In this document: positions 25,869 through 35,869 of the stretch, piece by piece
How positions within the stretch are numbered: the first letter of the stretch is position 1
Layout: the number at the start of each line of letters is the position of its first letter
Position numbers and translations under genes: made by a program
The notes under the pieces: model-generated
Told to the model about the DNA's origin: nothing
Seen by the model: only the letters and a program-made list of their open reading frames with translations
Databases searched by the model: none
Assembly: GCA_963843455.1 (NCBI GenBank)
Contig: CAWJKE010000008.1
Coordinates: 310,001 to 374,000 of the forward strand
Length of the DNA: 64,000 nucleotides
Source of the DNA: CAIQPS01 sp963843455
Lineage (GTDB): Bacteria > Actinomycetota > Thermoleophilia > RBG-16-64-13
Reading direction: 5' to 3'

Positions 25869-26198
25869 TTACCAGCGGTTTCCGCTGCTGTAGCCGCCGC
25901 CGTTGCCGCCGCTGTTGTAGCCGCCATCTGAACGAGGCGCACGGGGCACCTGTTCTTTGGCCACGTCCACTTTGAGGGCACGGCCGTCCATCTGGGTCCC
26001 GTCGAGGGCACCTTTGGCCTTCTGAGCTTCGTCGGCCGATCCCATCTCCACGAAACCGAAGCCCTTGGGGCGCCCGGAATCACGGTCGGTGATGAGGTTG
26101 ACCGAGGACACTTCGCCGTGAGCTTCGAAAGCAGTCCTGATGCTCGCCTCGGACGTGTCGTAGCTCAGGTTGCCCACGTACAGTTTTGCTGAATTCAC
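25869..26198 (-). CDS. RRM-domain RNA-binding protein
   Basis: A 109-residue protein with a single RNA recognition motif. RNP2 is KLYVGNLSY (about residues 4-12), RNP1 is KGFGFVEM (about 42-49), and the second helix ends in LDGTQMDGRALKVDVAKEQ. A glycine/serine/asparagine tail rich in GG and YN repeats follows. This is the bacterial RRM/glycine-rich family, often cold-induced and acting on mRNA structure. The start is GTG 26198 (VNSAKLYVGNLSY): a GGAGGA lies 5 bases before it, inside an apparent upstream ATG (26210) whose own codons are that binding site. It ends in a strong hairpin before rpoD. Confidence 0.92.
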   Translation of the reverse strand: MNSAKLYVGNLSYDTSEASIRTAFEAHGEVSSVNLITDRDSGRPKGFGFVEMGSADEAQKAKGALDGTQMDGRALKVDVAKEQVPRAPRSDGGYNSGGNGGGYSSGNRW

Positions 26199-26366
26199 TA
26201 GATCCTCCATGAACGGAGTTATATTGCGACACGCGAAAGGGCAAAACTGGAGACTGGGCGGGGAGGTTGCGAGGCTCGGCGCTTGGCCTAGAGAAGATAC
26301 CTGACGAATGCTTGCTCGTAGTGTAGCACAGCGTGGTGCCATGTGCCCGTGGCGCGGCCGAACTCC

Positions 26367-26981
26367 CTAATGAACCTGGCCGCGGATCTCCCCGGCGGGG
26401 TTCTTGGTGGTCCCCACGTTCACGTAGGCTTGGCCGCTCTCGAGCAGGGCAACAAAATCGGCGATGGTCCCGCCACTGAGCGATCCGATCAGGACCGAAG
26501 CGTCGAAGTTGCCTCCGGCGAGAGCTCCGGTGAAAGGACCGTCCTGGGTCGGGCCGGGATAGAGAATGAGCAGACCTGAGCCGTTAGTGCGAGGCTTGCC
26601 CTCGTGCAAGCGGGAAGCTATTACGTCGCTGATATTGCTCACTTCGAGCACGAAGTGGACCTTAGTGCCGGTAGGGTCGACGGTAAAGGTGGCAGAACCG
26701 GTTGCCGTTGTGGTAACCGCCGGGACGACCTCCGCGCCCGAGAGCTGGGCCGTGAACGTCTTGATCCCCGTCGCGGGAGGAGTTGCGGCTGCGGTTGTGG
26801 AGGTAGAGCTTGCGGTGGAGTTGGTGGGAGCATAGGTGGTAAGCGGGCTGGTAGAGAGCGGGCTGGAAGCTGGGGGACTGGAAGTGGGCGGGCTCGTGGT
26901 AGTCGTAGCTGTCTTGCCCCCGCAGCCGGGGAGCAGCAGCAGGACCGCAAGAAGTGGGATGAACACTCGAACCGACTTCAT
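26367..26981 (-). CDS. CHRD-domain lipoprotein
   Basis: A 204-residue lipoprotein: signal VFIPLLAVLLLLPGC with lipobox LPGC, then a Ser/Thr/Pro-rich spacer of about 50 residues, then a CHRD domain (about residues 75-204). Family marks are FTAQLSGAEVVPAVTTTATG, a strand ending VHFVLEVSNISDV, LHEGKPRTNGSGLLILYPGP and the final VNVGTTKNPAGEIRGQV. CHRD domains occur in extracellular proteins; their function in bacteria is unknown. Start ATG 26981 has GGAGG 9 bases before; an in-frame upstream start at 27014 would bury the signal peptide. Confidence 0.88.
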   Translation of the reverse strand: MKSVRVFIPLLAVLLLLPGCGGKTATTTTSPPTSSPPASSPLSTSPLTTYAPTNSTASSTSTTAAATPPATGIKTFTAQLSGAEVVPAVTTTATGSATFTVDPTGTKVHFVLEVSNISDVIASRLHEGKPRTNGSGLLILYPGPTQDGPFTGALAGGNFDASVLIGSLSGGTIADFVALLESGQAYVNVGTTKNPAGEIRGQVH

Positions 26982-27026
26982 CGCCGCGGCCTCCAGGGGA
27001 CAGGTGACTCCCACAGGTATTCACCC

Positions 27027-28961
27027 TCAACCAGGGCTTGTCCTGCCTGGGCCGAGATCCTCAAGCTCCGCCCACCGCGAATACGCCTCATCGAGCTCCA
27101 CATGCAGCGTCCCCAGTCGGGCGCTGGTCGAGGCCACCTGGGCCGAGTCGCTCCCGGCATAAAACTCCGATGAACTTAGGGCGGCGATGATCTCTGTCTG
27201 TTCCGCTTCCAGGGCCTCGATCCTATGGGGCAGCGACTCCAATTCCCTGGTCTCTTTGAAGGAGAGTTTGCGTGTCGCCCGCGAGGGCTTTGCTCTGGCG
27301 GGCGGTATCGCTTTGGCGGGCTGCTCGGCCTTTTTCGGCGCTCTCGGTTCTTCGGGCACTGCCGTCTCTCGTCGCTCACGAAGCCAGTCGTCGTATCCGC
27401 CCACATATTCGCGCAGCCATCCGTCGTTCTCGAAGACCAGAGTGGAGGTGACGACGTTGTCGAGGAAGGCCCGGTCGTGGCTGACCAGCAGGATTGTGCC
27501 GCTGTAGCTCAGAAGCCGTTCTTCTAGAAGCGAGAGGGTCTCGGTATCGAGGTCGTTCGTCGGTTCATCGAGGACTAGGACGTTCGACGGGACGGCGAAG
27601 AGCTTTGCAAGGAGAAGTCGGTTGCGTTCGCCGCCGGAGAGCAACCGGACTGGCGCCTGAATCTGGTCTGGGGAGAAGAGAAAGTCCTGGAGATACCCTA
27701 CGACGTGCCGGGAGGCGCCTCCCACAAAGACGGTCTGGCCGCCATCCGCGATGCTGTCTCTGACGGTGCGGTCGTCGTCGAGCTGTGCCCGGAGTTGGTC
27801 GAAGTAGGCGATCTTCAGACCGGCCCCCAAGCGGACCCGGCCCTTCTGCGGTTTCAGCTCGCCCAGAAGGATCTTGAGCAGAGTCGTCTTTCCAGATCCG
27901 TTGGGGCCGAGAATGCCGACCTTGTCTCCCCGGATGATGGCTGTGGAGAAGTTCTGCACGATCTTCTTGTCCTCGAAGGCGAACCAGATCTTCTCAGCTT
28001 CCGCCACGAGACGTCCGCTGCGGGCCGCCTCCACGATGGCGATCTGTGCGTTTCCCATCCGTTCCCGCCGGAGGTCTCGTTCTAGCCGTAGTTGCTCCAG
28101 GGCTCGGACCCTGCCCTCATTTCGCGTCCGGCGGGCCTTGATGCCCTGGCGGATCCAGACCTCTTCCTTGGCCAGCTTCTTGTCAAAAGCCTGCCAGTTC
28201 TTCTCTTCGGCATCGAGCAGGGCCTGACGGCGTTCCAGGTAGGTGCCGTAGTCGCAGTCGAAGGACAGCAGGCGACCCCGGTCGATCTCTACTATCCGGG
28301 TCGCCACCCGCTGCAGGAAGACGCGGTCGTGGGTCACAAAGACGATGGTCTTGTTGAACTTGAGCAGGAACTCCTCAAGCCAGAGGATGGCGTCGATGTC
28401 CAGGTGATTCGTGGGTTCGTCCAGCAGGAGGACATCGGGGTCGTTGGCGAGAGCCCTGGCGAGCAAGACCCGTCGCTTCATGCCTGCGGAGAGTAGGCGA
28501 AACTCCGCATTCTCGTCGAGGCCGGTCAAGGAGATCACCAGCTCGACCCTCTGATGAAAGTGCCAGGCGCCGGATGTCTCCAGCCGGTGCTGAACTCGCT
28601 CGAGTTTCTTCAGAAGGGCCGAGTCCCCGCCCTGGGCCATCTGGACCGTCAGGTCGTGGTACTGCCGTATCAAATCCAGATGTCCCTGTCCGCCGGAAGC
28701 GACTACGTCGTAGACCGTTCCAGGCAGAGCATCGGGGACATCCTGGGGGAGAAGGGAGATCCGGGTGGCGGCGCTCACGACGATCTCGCCCGAATCCGGG
28801 GGGATATCGCCGACGAGCATCTTGAGAAGGGTGGACTTGCCGGCTCCATTCCTGCCGAGAAGACCGATCCGGTCGCTTTCTTCGATCGGGAGCGTCGCCC
28901 CATCCAGGAGGAGTGGTCCGCCGAGACTCACCGAGACATCATGGATCCATATCCGTGTCAT
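27027..28961 (-). CDS. ABC-F family ATPase (Uup/EttA-like)
   Basis: A 644-residue soluble protein with two ABC domains and no membrane segment, the ABC-F class that acts on ribosomes rather than in transport. The first domain has GLLGRNGAGKSTLLKM, the signature LSAGMKRRVLLARAL and Walker B VLLLDEPTNHLD. A charged interdomain linker with KARRTRNEGRVRALEQL follows. The second domain has GILGPNGSGKTTLLKI, LSGGERNRLLLAKLF and VLVLDEPTNDLD. A C-terminal coiled coil of about 100 residues (SLPHRIEALEAEQTEIIAAL) resembles the Uup DNA-binding end. ATG 28961 (MTRIWIHDVSV) is preferred over a TTG at 28976; neither has a strong binding site. Confidence 0.92.
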   Translation of the reverse strand: MTRIWIHDVSVSLGGPLLLDGATLPIEESDRIGLLGRNGAGKSTLLKMLVGDIPPDSGEIVVSAATRISLLPQDVPDALPGTVYDVVASGGQGHLDLIRQYHDLTVQMAQGGDSALLKKLERVQHRLETSGAWHFHQRVELVISLTGLDENAEFRLLSAGMKRRVLLARALANDPDVLLLDEPTNHLDIDAILWLEEFLLKFNKTIVFVTHDRVFLQRVATRIVEIDRGRLLSFDCDYGTYLERRQALLDAEEKNWQAFDKKLAKEEVWIRQGIKARRTRNEGRVRALEQLRLERDLRRERMGNAQIAIVEAARSGRLVAEAEKIWFAFEDKKIVQNFSTAIIRGDKVGILGPNGSGKTTLLKILLGELKPQKGRVRLGAGLKIAYFDQLRAQLDDDRTVRDSIADGGQTVFVGGASRHVVGYLQDFLFSPDQIQAPVRLLSGGERNRLLLAKLFAVPSNVLVLDEPTNDLDTETLSLLEERLLSYSGTILLVSHDRAFLDNVVTSTLVFENDGWLREYVGGYDDWLRERRETAVPEEPRAPKKAEQPAKAIPPARAKPSRATRKLSFKETRELESLPHRIEALEAEQTEIIAALSSSEFYAGSDSAQVASTSARLGTLHVELDEAYSRWAELEDLGPGRTSPG

Positions 28962-29141
28962 CAGAACTGCTGCCAATAGCTCATGCCGCTAGTTTACTGA
29001 AGCGCGCGGAGGTGGCGGCCTCCGGAGTCGTGAGCCACGAAGCGCGATCGGGCCGGCCCTCGATCTTCCTGTCCGCCGCGCCTGCTACGGTGATCGTCGA
29101 GCCGCGTGGATGGCGAGTCACTCGGCCCAGGGAGGCGCGCG

Positions 29142-29432
29142 ATGGAGGTATACGACCCAAGAAGCCGCGATTGCTGCGCCGCCATGACTTATGGTGGTCA
29201 ATTTCAGGTCATCAGTGTCGAGAAGGGCACTCTGCCCCCGAGGACTACTACTCGCGCGTGGAGAAGATGAGCTGCGGAGAATACAAGACCCTCTGGCAAC
29301 AGGGTCGCCCGGAACGAGGCCGCGGCGCGACGTAAGAAGTCCCATGAGAAGTCCCACAACCTGTCTCGGCTGTTCGTGGCCATGGGGTCGCGCGAAGCGG
29401 CGAACGGAATAGGGAGCTTCTTGAAAGGGTAG
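29142..29432 (+). pseudogene. Candidate small gene with two frame breaks (about 95 aa)
   Basis: ATG 29142 follows AGGGAGG at a good distance and reads MEVYDPRSRDCCAAMTYGGQ, then FQVISVEKG. Near 29230 the frame must shift to continue as SAPEDYYSRVEKMSCGEYKT. Near 29311 it shifts again to RNEAAARRKKSHEKSHNLSR, then LFVAMGSREAANGIGSFLKG and TAG 29430-29432. Removing three bases in total restores one frame, and all three segments look like protein. The middle part carries a lone cysteine and the last part is strongly basic. Family unknown. It lies just before sbcD on the same strand. Confidence is limited because no homologue is recognised. Confidence 0.4.
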
Positions 29433-29539
29433 TGGGGGACGGCGCCGGCGAGGGTGATGGGCCAACCAGGTGCGGGTCGACGCGCTGTCGTGCGCTAGCA
29501 TGGTCATGCACCAGCGCGAACCGGTCGGAAGGAAGGACG

Positions 29540-30700
29540 ATGCGCTTCATCCATACGGCAGACTGGCATTTGGGCCGTCTCTTCCATAGCCGTCATCTCA
29601 CCGAGGACCAGCGCTTTGCCCTCGATGGGCTCGTCCGGTTGGCCCAGAGCTCGCAGGCCGACGCCGTGATCATCGCCGGCGACGTCTTCGACCGGGCGGT
29701 GCCGCCGCCGGAGGCGGTCAGGCTTCTCGACAGCATCGTGGCGTCACTCGCGCTCGAGGCTGGGGTGGCGGTAGTGATGATCGCCGGTAACCACGACAGC
29801 GCGCCGCGCCTGGAGTATTTCAGCGAGCTGGCGCGCAGGACCGGCGTCCATGTCGTGGGTCGCGTCGGCCGGGAGGTCCGGCCCGCGGAGGTCAGAGGCG
29901 CCGACGGCACCGAAGTGCGTTTCTGGCCCATCGCCTACACCGACCCCGAGAGTGCTCGGGACGAGATGGGGCGGGACGACATCCACACGCACCAACAAGT
30001 GATGGCCGCTCAGTTGGAGACCATCGCCCGCGGGGCCGAGGGTTCCGCGCGAAATGTGGTCGTAGGGCATGCGTTCGTATCGGGTTGCCGACAGAGCGAA
30101 TCCGAGCGGGAGCTGACCGTGGGAGGATCGGCCGCGGTGAGTGCCTCACTCTTCAGTGATTTCGACTACGTCGCACTCGGCCACCTGCACGAAGGGCAGA
30201 CGGCGGGTTCCGGCCGCATCCGCTACTCGGGCTCCCTGCTCAAGTACTCTTTCAGCGAGACCGACCAGCAGAAATCGGTCGCCATCGTGGATCTTGGACC
30301 CCGGGGCCAGTTGTCGGTGCAGGAGGCGATTCTCCCCATACGGCGGGATGTGCGGCGGGTACGGGGCGCGTTCGAGGAGCTGTTGAGTCAGGAGGTGGAC
30401 GACCAACTGGCGGAAGCTTACGTTGAGGTGATCCTCACCGACCCCGACCCGATCCTGAACCCCGTGGATAAGCTGCGCAAGAAGTTCCCGTTCCTCTTGT
30501 CCCTCCGGCGAGAGGAGAGCGAGCGGGTGGTGCTCGGTCCGGCCGTCGGCAGTTCCGGCATCAAGAGCCGGGGCACTGCCGAGCTGTTCGAGGAATTCTT
30601 CCTGGACGTGAGCGGACGTCCTGTGAGCGAGGCGCAGGCCACCGAGGTGGCGGCGGCATTGAACGATCTGGAGCGCGCCGGGCGGGAGGCGAGGGGATGA
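29540..30700 (+). CDS. sbcD: SbcD exonuclease subunit (Mre11-type)
   Basis: A 386-residue metallophosphoesterase that with SbcC forms the SbcCD (Mre11-Rad50-type) nuclease opening hairpins and protein-blocked DNA ends. The manganese ligand motifs are all present: HTADWHLGR, IIAGDVFDRA, MIAGNHDSA, VVVGHAFVSG and ALGHLHEGQ. The C-terminal capping domain (about residues 285-386) includes VEVILTDPDPILNPVDKLRK. ATG 29540 has GGAAGGA 2-8 bases before; an upstream in-frame start at 29432 is unlike the family. Its stop overlaps the sbcC start by four bases (ATGA), so the two are translationally coupled. Confidence 0.95.
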   Translation: MRFIHTADWHLGRLFHSRHLTEDQRFALDGLVRLAQSSQADAVIIAGDVFDRAVPPPEAVRLLDSIVASLALEAGVAVVMIAGNHDSAPRLEYFSELARRTGVHVVGRVGREVRPAEVRGADGTEVRFWPIAYTDPESARDEMGRDDIHTHQQVMAAQLETIARGAEGSARNVVVGHAFVSGCRQSESERELTVGGSAAVSASLFSDFDYVALGHLHEGQTAGSGRIRYSGSLLKYSFSETDQQKSVAIVDLGPRGQLSVQEAILPIRRDVRRVRGAFEELLSQEVDDQLAEAYVEVILTDPDPILNPVDKLRKKFPFLLSLRREESERVVLGPAVGSSGIKSRGTAELFEEFFLDVSGRPVSEAQATEVAAALNDLERAGREARG

Positions 30701-33700
30701 GACCCATCAGGCTGACGATGCAGGCCTTCGGCCCGTATCAGGAGCAAGAGACAGTCGACTTCACCGAACTGGGGCCCAACCGGGTGTTCCTCATTCACGG
30801 CGACACGGGGTCCGGCAAGACCACCATCCTGGACGCCATGGTCTTCGGCCTCTACGGGGAAACGAGCGGGGGCGAGCGGCGGGCCGACCAGATGCGCTGC
30901 GAAGCCGCAGCGGCGGATCTGCCAACGGAGGTCACGTTCGATTTCTCGCTGGGGTCGGAGAGCTTCCGGGTCCGGCGCCGTCCGGCCCAGGAACTGGTGG
31001 GTGCGAGAGGCGCGAGAGTTTCCAAGCCGGCCGAGGCCACGCTGTGGGACCGCACCGGCTGCACGGACGAACAAGAGGGCAGACCCCTGACTACGAAGAT
31101 CACCGAGGCGAACGCGCTCGTCAAGAACCGCCTCGGTTTCTCCTGCGACCAGTTCCGTCAGGTGGTCGTCCTGCCTCAGGGTCGGTTCCGCGAGCTGCTC
31201 TCGGCCGGCTCCGACAAGCGGGAGGAGATCCTCCGGCAGCTCTTCAAGACTTCGCGGTTCAGCCAACTGGAGGGGGCGCTTCTCGAGCGGGCCAAAGCAG
31301 TGCGCAAGCAGATGGACGAGTTGAAGACCCAGCGCGACGCGCAACTGGGGCTGGTTGAGGCGGCCGATGACGGGGAACTCGTAGCGCTGATCGAGGCGGC
31401 GGCCTCCGAGCTCGAGGCTGCCACGGTTTCAATGGGCTCCGCGGCGGTGGCGTCTCTCCAAGCCGATGAGGCGCTGACCGCCGCGGAGGCCTCGGACGAG
31501 GCCCGCGCCGCGCTGCTGGAGGCAAGGGCCCAGCTCGAAGACCTGGAGGAACACAAGGTCGAGGTCGATGCGGTTCGACGGCGAGTCGAGACCGCCGCTC
31601 GCGCCGAGAAGGTGCAGCAGGCGGCGGACCGGCTCGTGGAGGCCAGGAACCAGTCGGGCGCCACGACGGCCGCCGGCCTGGAGGCCGAGGCAGCCCTCGG
31701 CCGCGCGCGGGAGGTCGAGCAGAGCGCGGCGGAAGCCCTGACCGCCGAGAATAGCCGGGCGCCTGAGCGCGAGGCTGCCTCTGAGAGCGTGCGCCGCCTG
31801 GAGAGCCTCACGGGCGCGATCGCGACTTGGAGGGCCGCCGGCAAAGAGTTCGAGGCAGCTCAGGAACGGACGGCAGACGCGCGTCACGCGAGTCAGGCCG
31901 CCGTGGAAGCACACACCCAGGCTGAGCAGGAACGCTCTGCGCTGCGGCAGCAACTCGACGCGGCGCAGGCGGCCGCCGCTTTGGTGGAGGGCGCGCGGGC
32001 CCGCTACGACGGAGTCAAACAGCACCAGGAACGCTGCAGGCGTCTACTTGCCGCTCGGGACGCGGTGGAGGCTGCCGAGGACCGCCGTTCGCGTTTCGCG
32101 GTGGCCGAGGACACGGCGCTAGGAGTCGCGAAGCAGGCGGAATCCGAGCTCGCCGACCTCGAGGAGCGTTGGCGGGCAGGCCGGGCGGCCGCCCTTGCCG
32201 CCGGTCTGGTGGCCGGCAGCCCGTGTCCGGTGTGCGGGGCCAAGGACCACCCGGCGCCCGCTAGAGCGGGGGAGACCGATGTCTCCGACGACGAGCTGAA
32301 CGAAGGCAGGTCGGCTGCCGACCGGGCGCGTCACGCGCTTTCGGAGGCCCACGAGGCGACCGCCGAGGCGAAGAACGAGGTGACCGCCGCGCAGACCGTC
32401 GAGCAGTCCATCCGTCGGGAGCCGGGTGCCCACCCGGATATGGCGCTGGCCTGGGCCGAAAGCGCCGTCGCGGCCTGCCGGGCAGAGTTGGACGAGTTGA
32501 CCGCTCAAGCCGAGGTTGGCGAGTTGGAGGAGCAGGCGGCCGCCGCCGAAGCGGCGACTGCAGAGGGCCACTCCCAGGCGAAGATCGCCTGGGATGCGGT
32601 GCTCACCGAAGAGAAGGCACTTGCGGTGGTCGAGGCGCGCCTGAACGAGCGCGCGGCGCTGGTCCCCCATGAGCTTCGAGCGACCGGGGCGCTGGAAGAA
32701 GCCATCGTTGAAGCACGTCGCGCGAAGAAAGCCCTTGACGACTCGTTTGAGTCGGCGCAGCGTGGACTGTCCGAGGCGAAAGAGAAGAGGATCGCGCTGG
32801 AGAGCGCCGCGGCCGCGGCTGCGGCGGCCCAGGCGGGGGCCGCGCAGCACGAAGAGACCTGCGTCGCCGGCTTCACCGCAGCGCTTGAGAAGCACGCCTT
32901 CGCCGGTGAGGAAGACTGGCTTGGGTCGCTCTTGACCGAGCGGGAGCGCGGGGAATTCCAGGCGGAGTTGGAGGCCTATGGCAACGCCCTCAATCAGGCG
33001 AAGGGGAGGCTGCACCAGGCGGAGTTGGCGGTCGCGGATCAACCCGAGCCGGCAGACCTCGCCGTGCTGCGGGAGGCGGCCGCAGGCGGCGCGCTCCGCG
33101 CACACGGCGGCGATCTCTCATCAGGCCGACGCAAGGAGCGCCATCGGCAAGCTGGCGAAGGTCAAGCAGAGCCTAGACGAGATCGATGTCAGGTCGGGGG
33201 ACATACGGCATGCGTACGAGACGGTGGGGGTTCTCGCGGAGGCAGCAAACGGGAACAACGCCAGCCGGGTGTCGTTCCAGCGCTGGGTGCTCGGCGTCTA
33301 TCTGGACGAGGTGTTGGTGGGAGCCAGCCGCAAACTGTTCGCCATGAGCAAGGGTCGCTACCAGTTGAAGCGGCAACGGGATTCCGCGGGTGGCCGCCGC
33401 CCCTCCGGGCTCGATCTGGCGGTCTTCGACGAGTTCTCGGGTACCGCACGGCCTGCGGTGACGCTCTCCGGCGGTGAGAGCTTCCTTGCTGCGTTGGCCT
33501 TGGCGCTTGGTCTCGCCGAAACAGTCCAGGAGCATGCCGCGGGCATCCCGCTCGAGACGATCTTCGTGGATGAGGGCTTCGGCGCCCTCGACAGCGACGC
33601 GCTCGAACTGGCCATCGATGCGCTGATGGAGTTGCAGCTCGGGGGCCGTCTCGTGGGCGTCATCTCCCATGTCCCGGAGTTGCGGCAGGTGATACCTGCC

Positions 33701-33757
33701 CGGCTAGAGGTGTGCAGCGGGTCGGGAGGGAGCTCGACCCGGTTCATCGTCCCGTGA
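30697..33757 (+). CDS. sbcC: SbcC ATPase subunit (Rad50-type), one frameshift
   Basis: A protein of about 1019 residues, the long coiled-coil ATPase partner of SbcD. The N-terminal half of the ATPase has Walker A HGDTGSGKTTILDAM (residues 34-48) and the Q-loop FRQVVVLPQGRF. Long Ala/Glu-rich coiled coils flank a zinc hook CPVCG (Cys510 and Cys513). The C-terminal half has the signature TLSGGESFLAALALALGL and Walker B IFVDEGFGALDSDA. The frame breaks at about 33085; removing one G gives REAAAAARSAHTAAISHQ and restores the coiled coil. Everything on either side is intact, so the break looks technical or very recent. Confidence 0.92.
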
Positions 33758-33809
33758 CCGCCGGTCCCGCGATACACTGAGCCGAACCGCCGACGAAGGG
33801 AAGAGCAGA

Positions 33810-35805
33810 ATGGGATCGAGATACGAGCACGTGTTCGCCCCTATCCGGATCAGGGGGGTCGACTTCAAGAACCGCCTGGAACTGGCCCCGCCGTCGCCCA
33901 ACCTCGCCGATCGCCAGGGAAGAGTGACCACGGAGTTCGTCGACTTCTTCCGGGTGTTCGCCAACGGCGGGGCGGCCGTTCTGCACGTCGGCAATTCTGT
34001 GGTCGACATCAGGGAGGCCAGTGACGAAGAGCGGCAACTGGACCTGGGCACCGACGAATGTCTGCTCCCTCTCACGCTCTTCACCGAGATGTGCCACGGC
34101 TTCGGCGCGCTTGCCTCCCTCGAGATCAATCACAACGGCAAGGACTCCCACTCCGACAAGACCGGCCGGCGTGCCTACAGCCCCACGTCTTTCATCCCCA
34201 CCATGGAGAAATGGCGCGCCCCGCTGTACGGCCGGGAACCCCTGCCCACCATCGAGATGGATCACGCCAAGATCCGGGAGACCATCGACAAGTACGCCGC
34301 CGCCGCGTACCGCTGCAAGAGGGCCGGCTTCAAGATGTGCATGATCCACGGCGGCCACGGGAACCTGATAGCCCAGTTCGCCAGCCCTCTCTACAACAAG
34401 CGCACCGACGAATGGGGCGGCTCCCTCCAGAACAGGGCCCGCTTTGCCATAGAGGTGCTCGACGGAGTCCGCGCTCAGTGCGGTGAAGACTTCGTCATCG
34501 AATACCGCATCTCAGCCGACGAGATCCATCCCGATGGCCTGCACCTCGCCGAGACGTTGCGGTTCATCGAACTGATCCAGGACAAGGTCGACATATTGCA
34601 CGTCTCCGCCGGCCTGCACGGCGAGTTCGAGTACATGCGCAACTGGTGGCAGAACTACCTTATGGACCGGGAGTACAACGTCCACTACGCGGCTTCGGTC
34701 AAGAAGGCGTTCCCGAACAAGGTGGTGTGCACGGTCGGCTCCATCATGAACATCGCGCGCGCCGAGGAGATCATCTCTTCCGGCAAGGCCGACATGGTGG
34801 CCATGTGCCGCCCGCTCCTGGCCGACCCCGAGATGCCGCGCAAGTACGCCCTCGGCCATGAGGACGACCACCGTCCCTGCCTCCGCTGCCAGTACTGCGG
34901 CTTCCGGCTGATGGTCCCCGCGCGCATCAACTGCGCCGTAAACCCATACCTGGGTAACGAGACCGAGTTCCCGCTGGGCAAGGTCAATAAGGCTGACGTC
35001 AAGAGGAAGGTCGCGGTCATCGGCGGCGGCCCCGCCGGCATCCAGGCCCTGCTGACGCTCTGCGATCGCGGGCACGACGTCACTCTCTACGAGAAGAGCG
35101 ACCACTTGGGTGGATCGGTCGTTCCCGGGGCTGCGCTGCCGTTCAAGCAGGACGTGGCGGACTATCTCGCCTACCTGTTGCGGCAGGCGGACAAGGCTCC
35201 GGCACGCATACTCCTGAACACCGAGGCGACCAAAGAGATGCTCGATGTCGAAGGCTACGAGGCGCTCGTCAGTCGCCGTCGGATCGGAACCCATCGTCCC
35301 CAGGCTTCCCGGCATCGACAAACCCCACGTCCACTGGGCGCCCGAAGCCGACACCGGCCGGGTGGTACCGGGCGACAGGACGGTGATCGTCGGCGCGGCC
35401 GCTGTCGGCGTGGAGTGCGCCATCGGACTCAAGCGCGCGGGCAAGGATGTGACCGTGGTCGAGATGGCGCCGGATATGGCGAATCTGAGGGCTTCTGCCG
35501 GCGGCGTCGCCGGAGAGCTCATGACGCTGATAGCGGAGCTCGAGATACCCATCCATCTCGGCTGCAGGCTCGAAGAGGTCACCGATTCCGCGGTGATCTG
35601 CCGCGACGTGAAGACCGGAGAGCAAGTCGAGTTTCCCGCCGACACGGTACTCCTGGCCGTGGGCATGGCCGCGCGGTGGGAGGTGGCCGACTCCTTGCGC
35701 CGCAGTGCCCCCGAGACCGAAGTGTTCGTCGTCGGCGACGCGTCGCAGGTGGGCAGCATCGCCACCGCGGTCCAGTCCGCCTTCAGAGCCGCTGCGTATA
35801 TCTAG
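33810..35805 (+). CDS. Old-yellow-enzyme-type Fe-S flavoenzyme (enoate / 2,4-dienoyl-CoA reductase family), one frameshift
   Basis: A 664-residue enzyme with three parts. An FMN TIM barrel (about residues 1-340) starts MGSRYEHVFAPIRIRGVDFK and contains IHGGHGNLIAQFASPLYNKR. A 4Fe-4S site follows: Cys357, Cys360, Cys363 and Cys375 in RPCLRCQYCGFRLM...INCAVNP. The last part is an FAD/NAD(P)H domain with KVAVIGGGPAGIQALLTLC and TVIVGAAAVGVECAIGLKRA. Members reduce activated C=C bonds of enoates, dienoyl-CoAs or bile acids, or demethylate amines. The frame breaks at 35271; deleting that A yields EALVVAVGSEPIVP. GGGAAGAG precedes the ATG. It is convergent with the glycyl radical operon and may act on the same substrate route (inference). 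Confidence 0.9.
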
Positions 35806-35811
35806 CCAGCC

Positions 35812-35857
35812 CGGAGGCCGCGGCGTCCAGGCGATGTCCGGGGCGCCGCGGCCTCCG
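35812..35857. terminator. Bidirectional hairpin between convergent genes
   Basis: Perfect 14-base arms, CGGAGGCCGCGGCG at 35812-35825 and CGCCGCGGCCTCCG at 35844-35857, with an 18-base loop. It is the only sequence between the enoate-reductase-type gene stop (35805) and the glycyl radical enzyme stop (35870). Confidence 0.7.
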
Positions 35858-35869
35858 CGGCAAGTCCGG

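Noticed and set aside
32119..33105. Minus-strand frame (328 codons) across sbcC
   Set aside because: It lies opposite the coiled coil of a certain SbcC, is Arg/Leu/Gly-rich, and is not protein-like.
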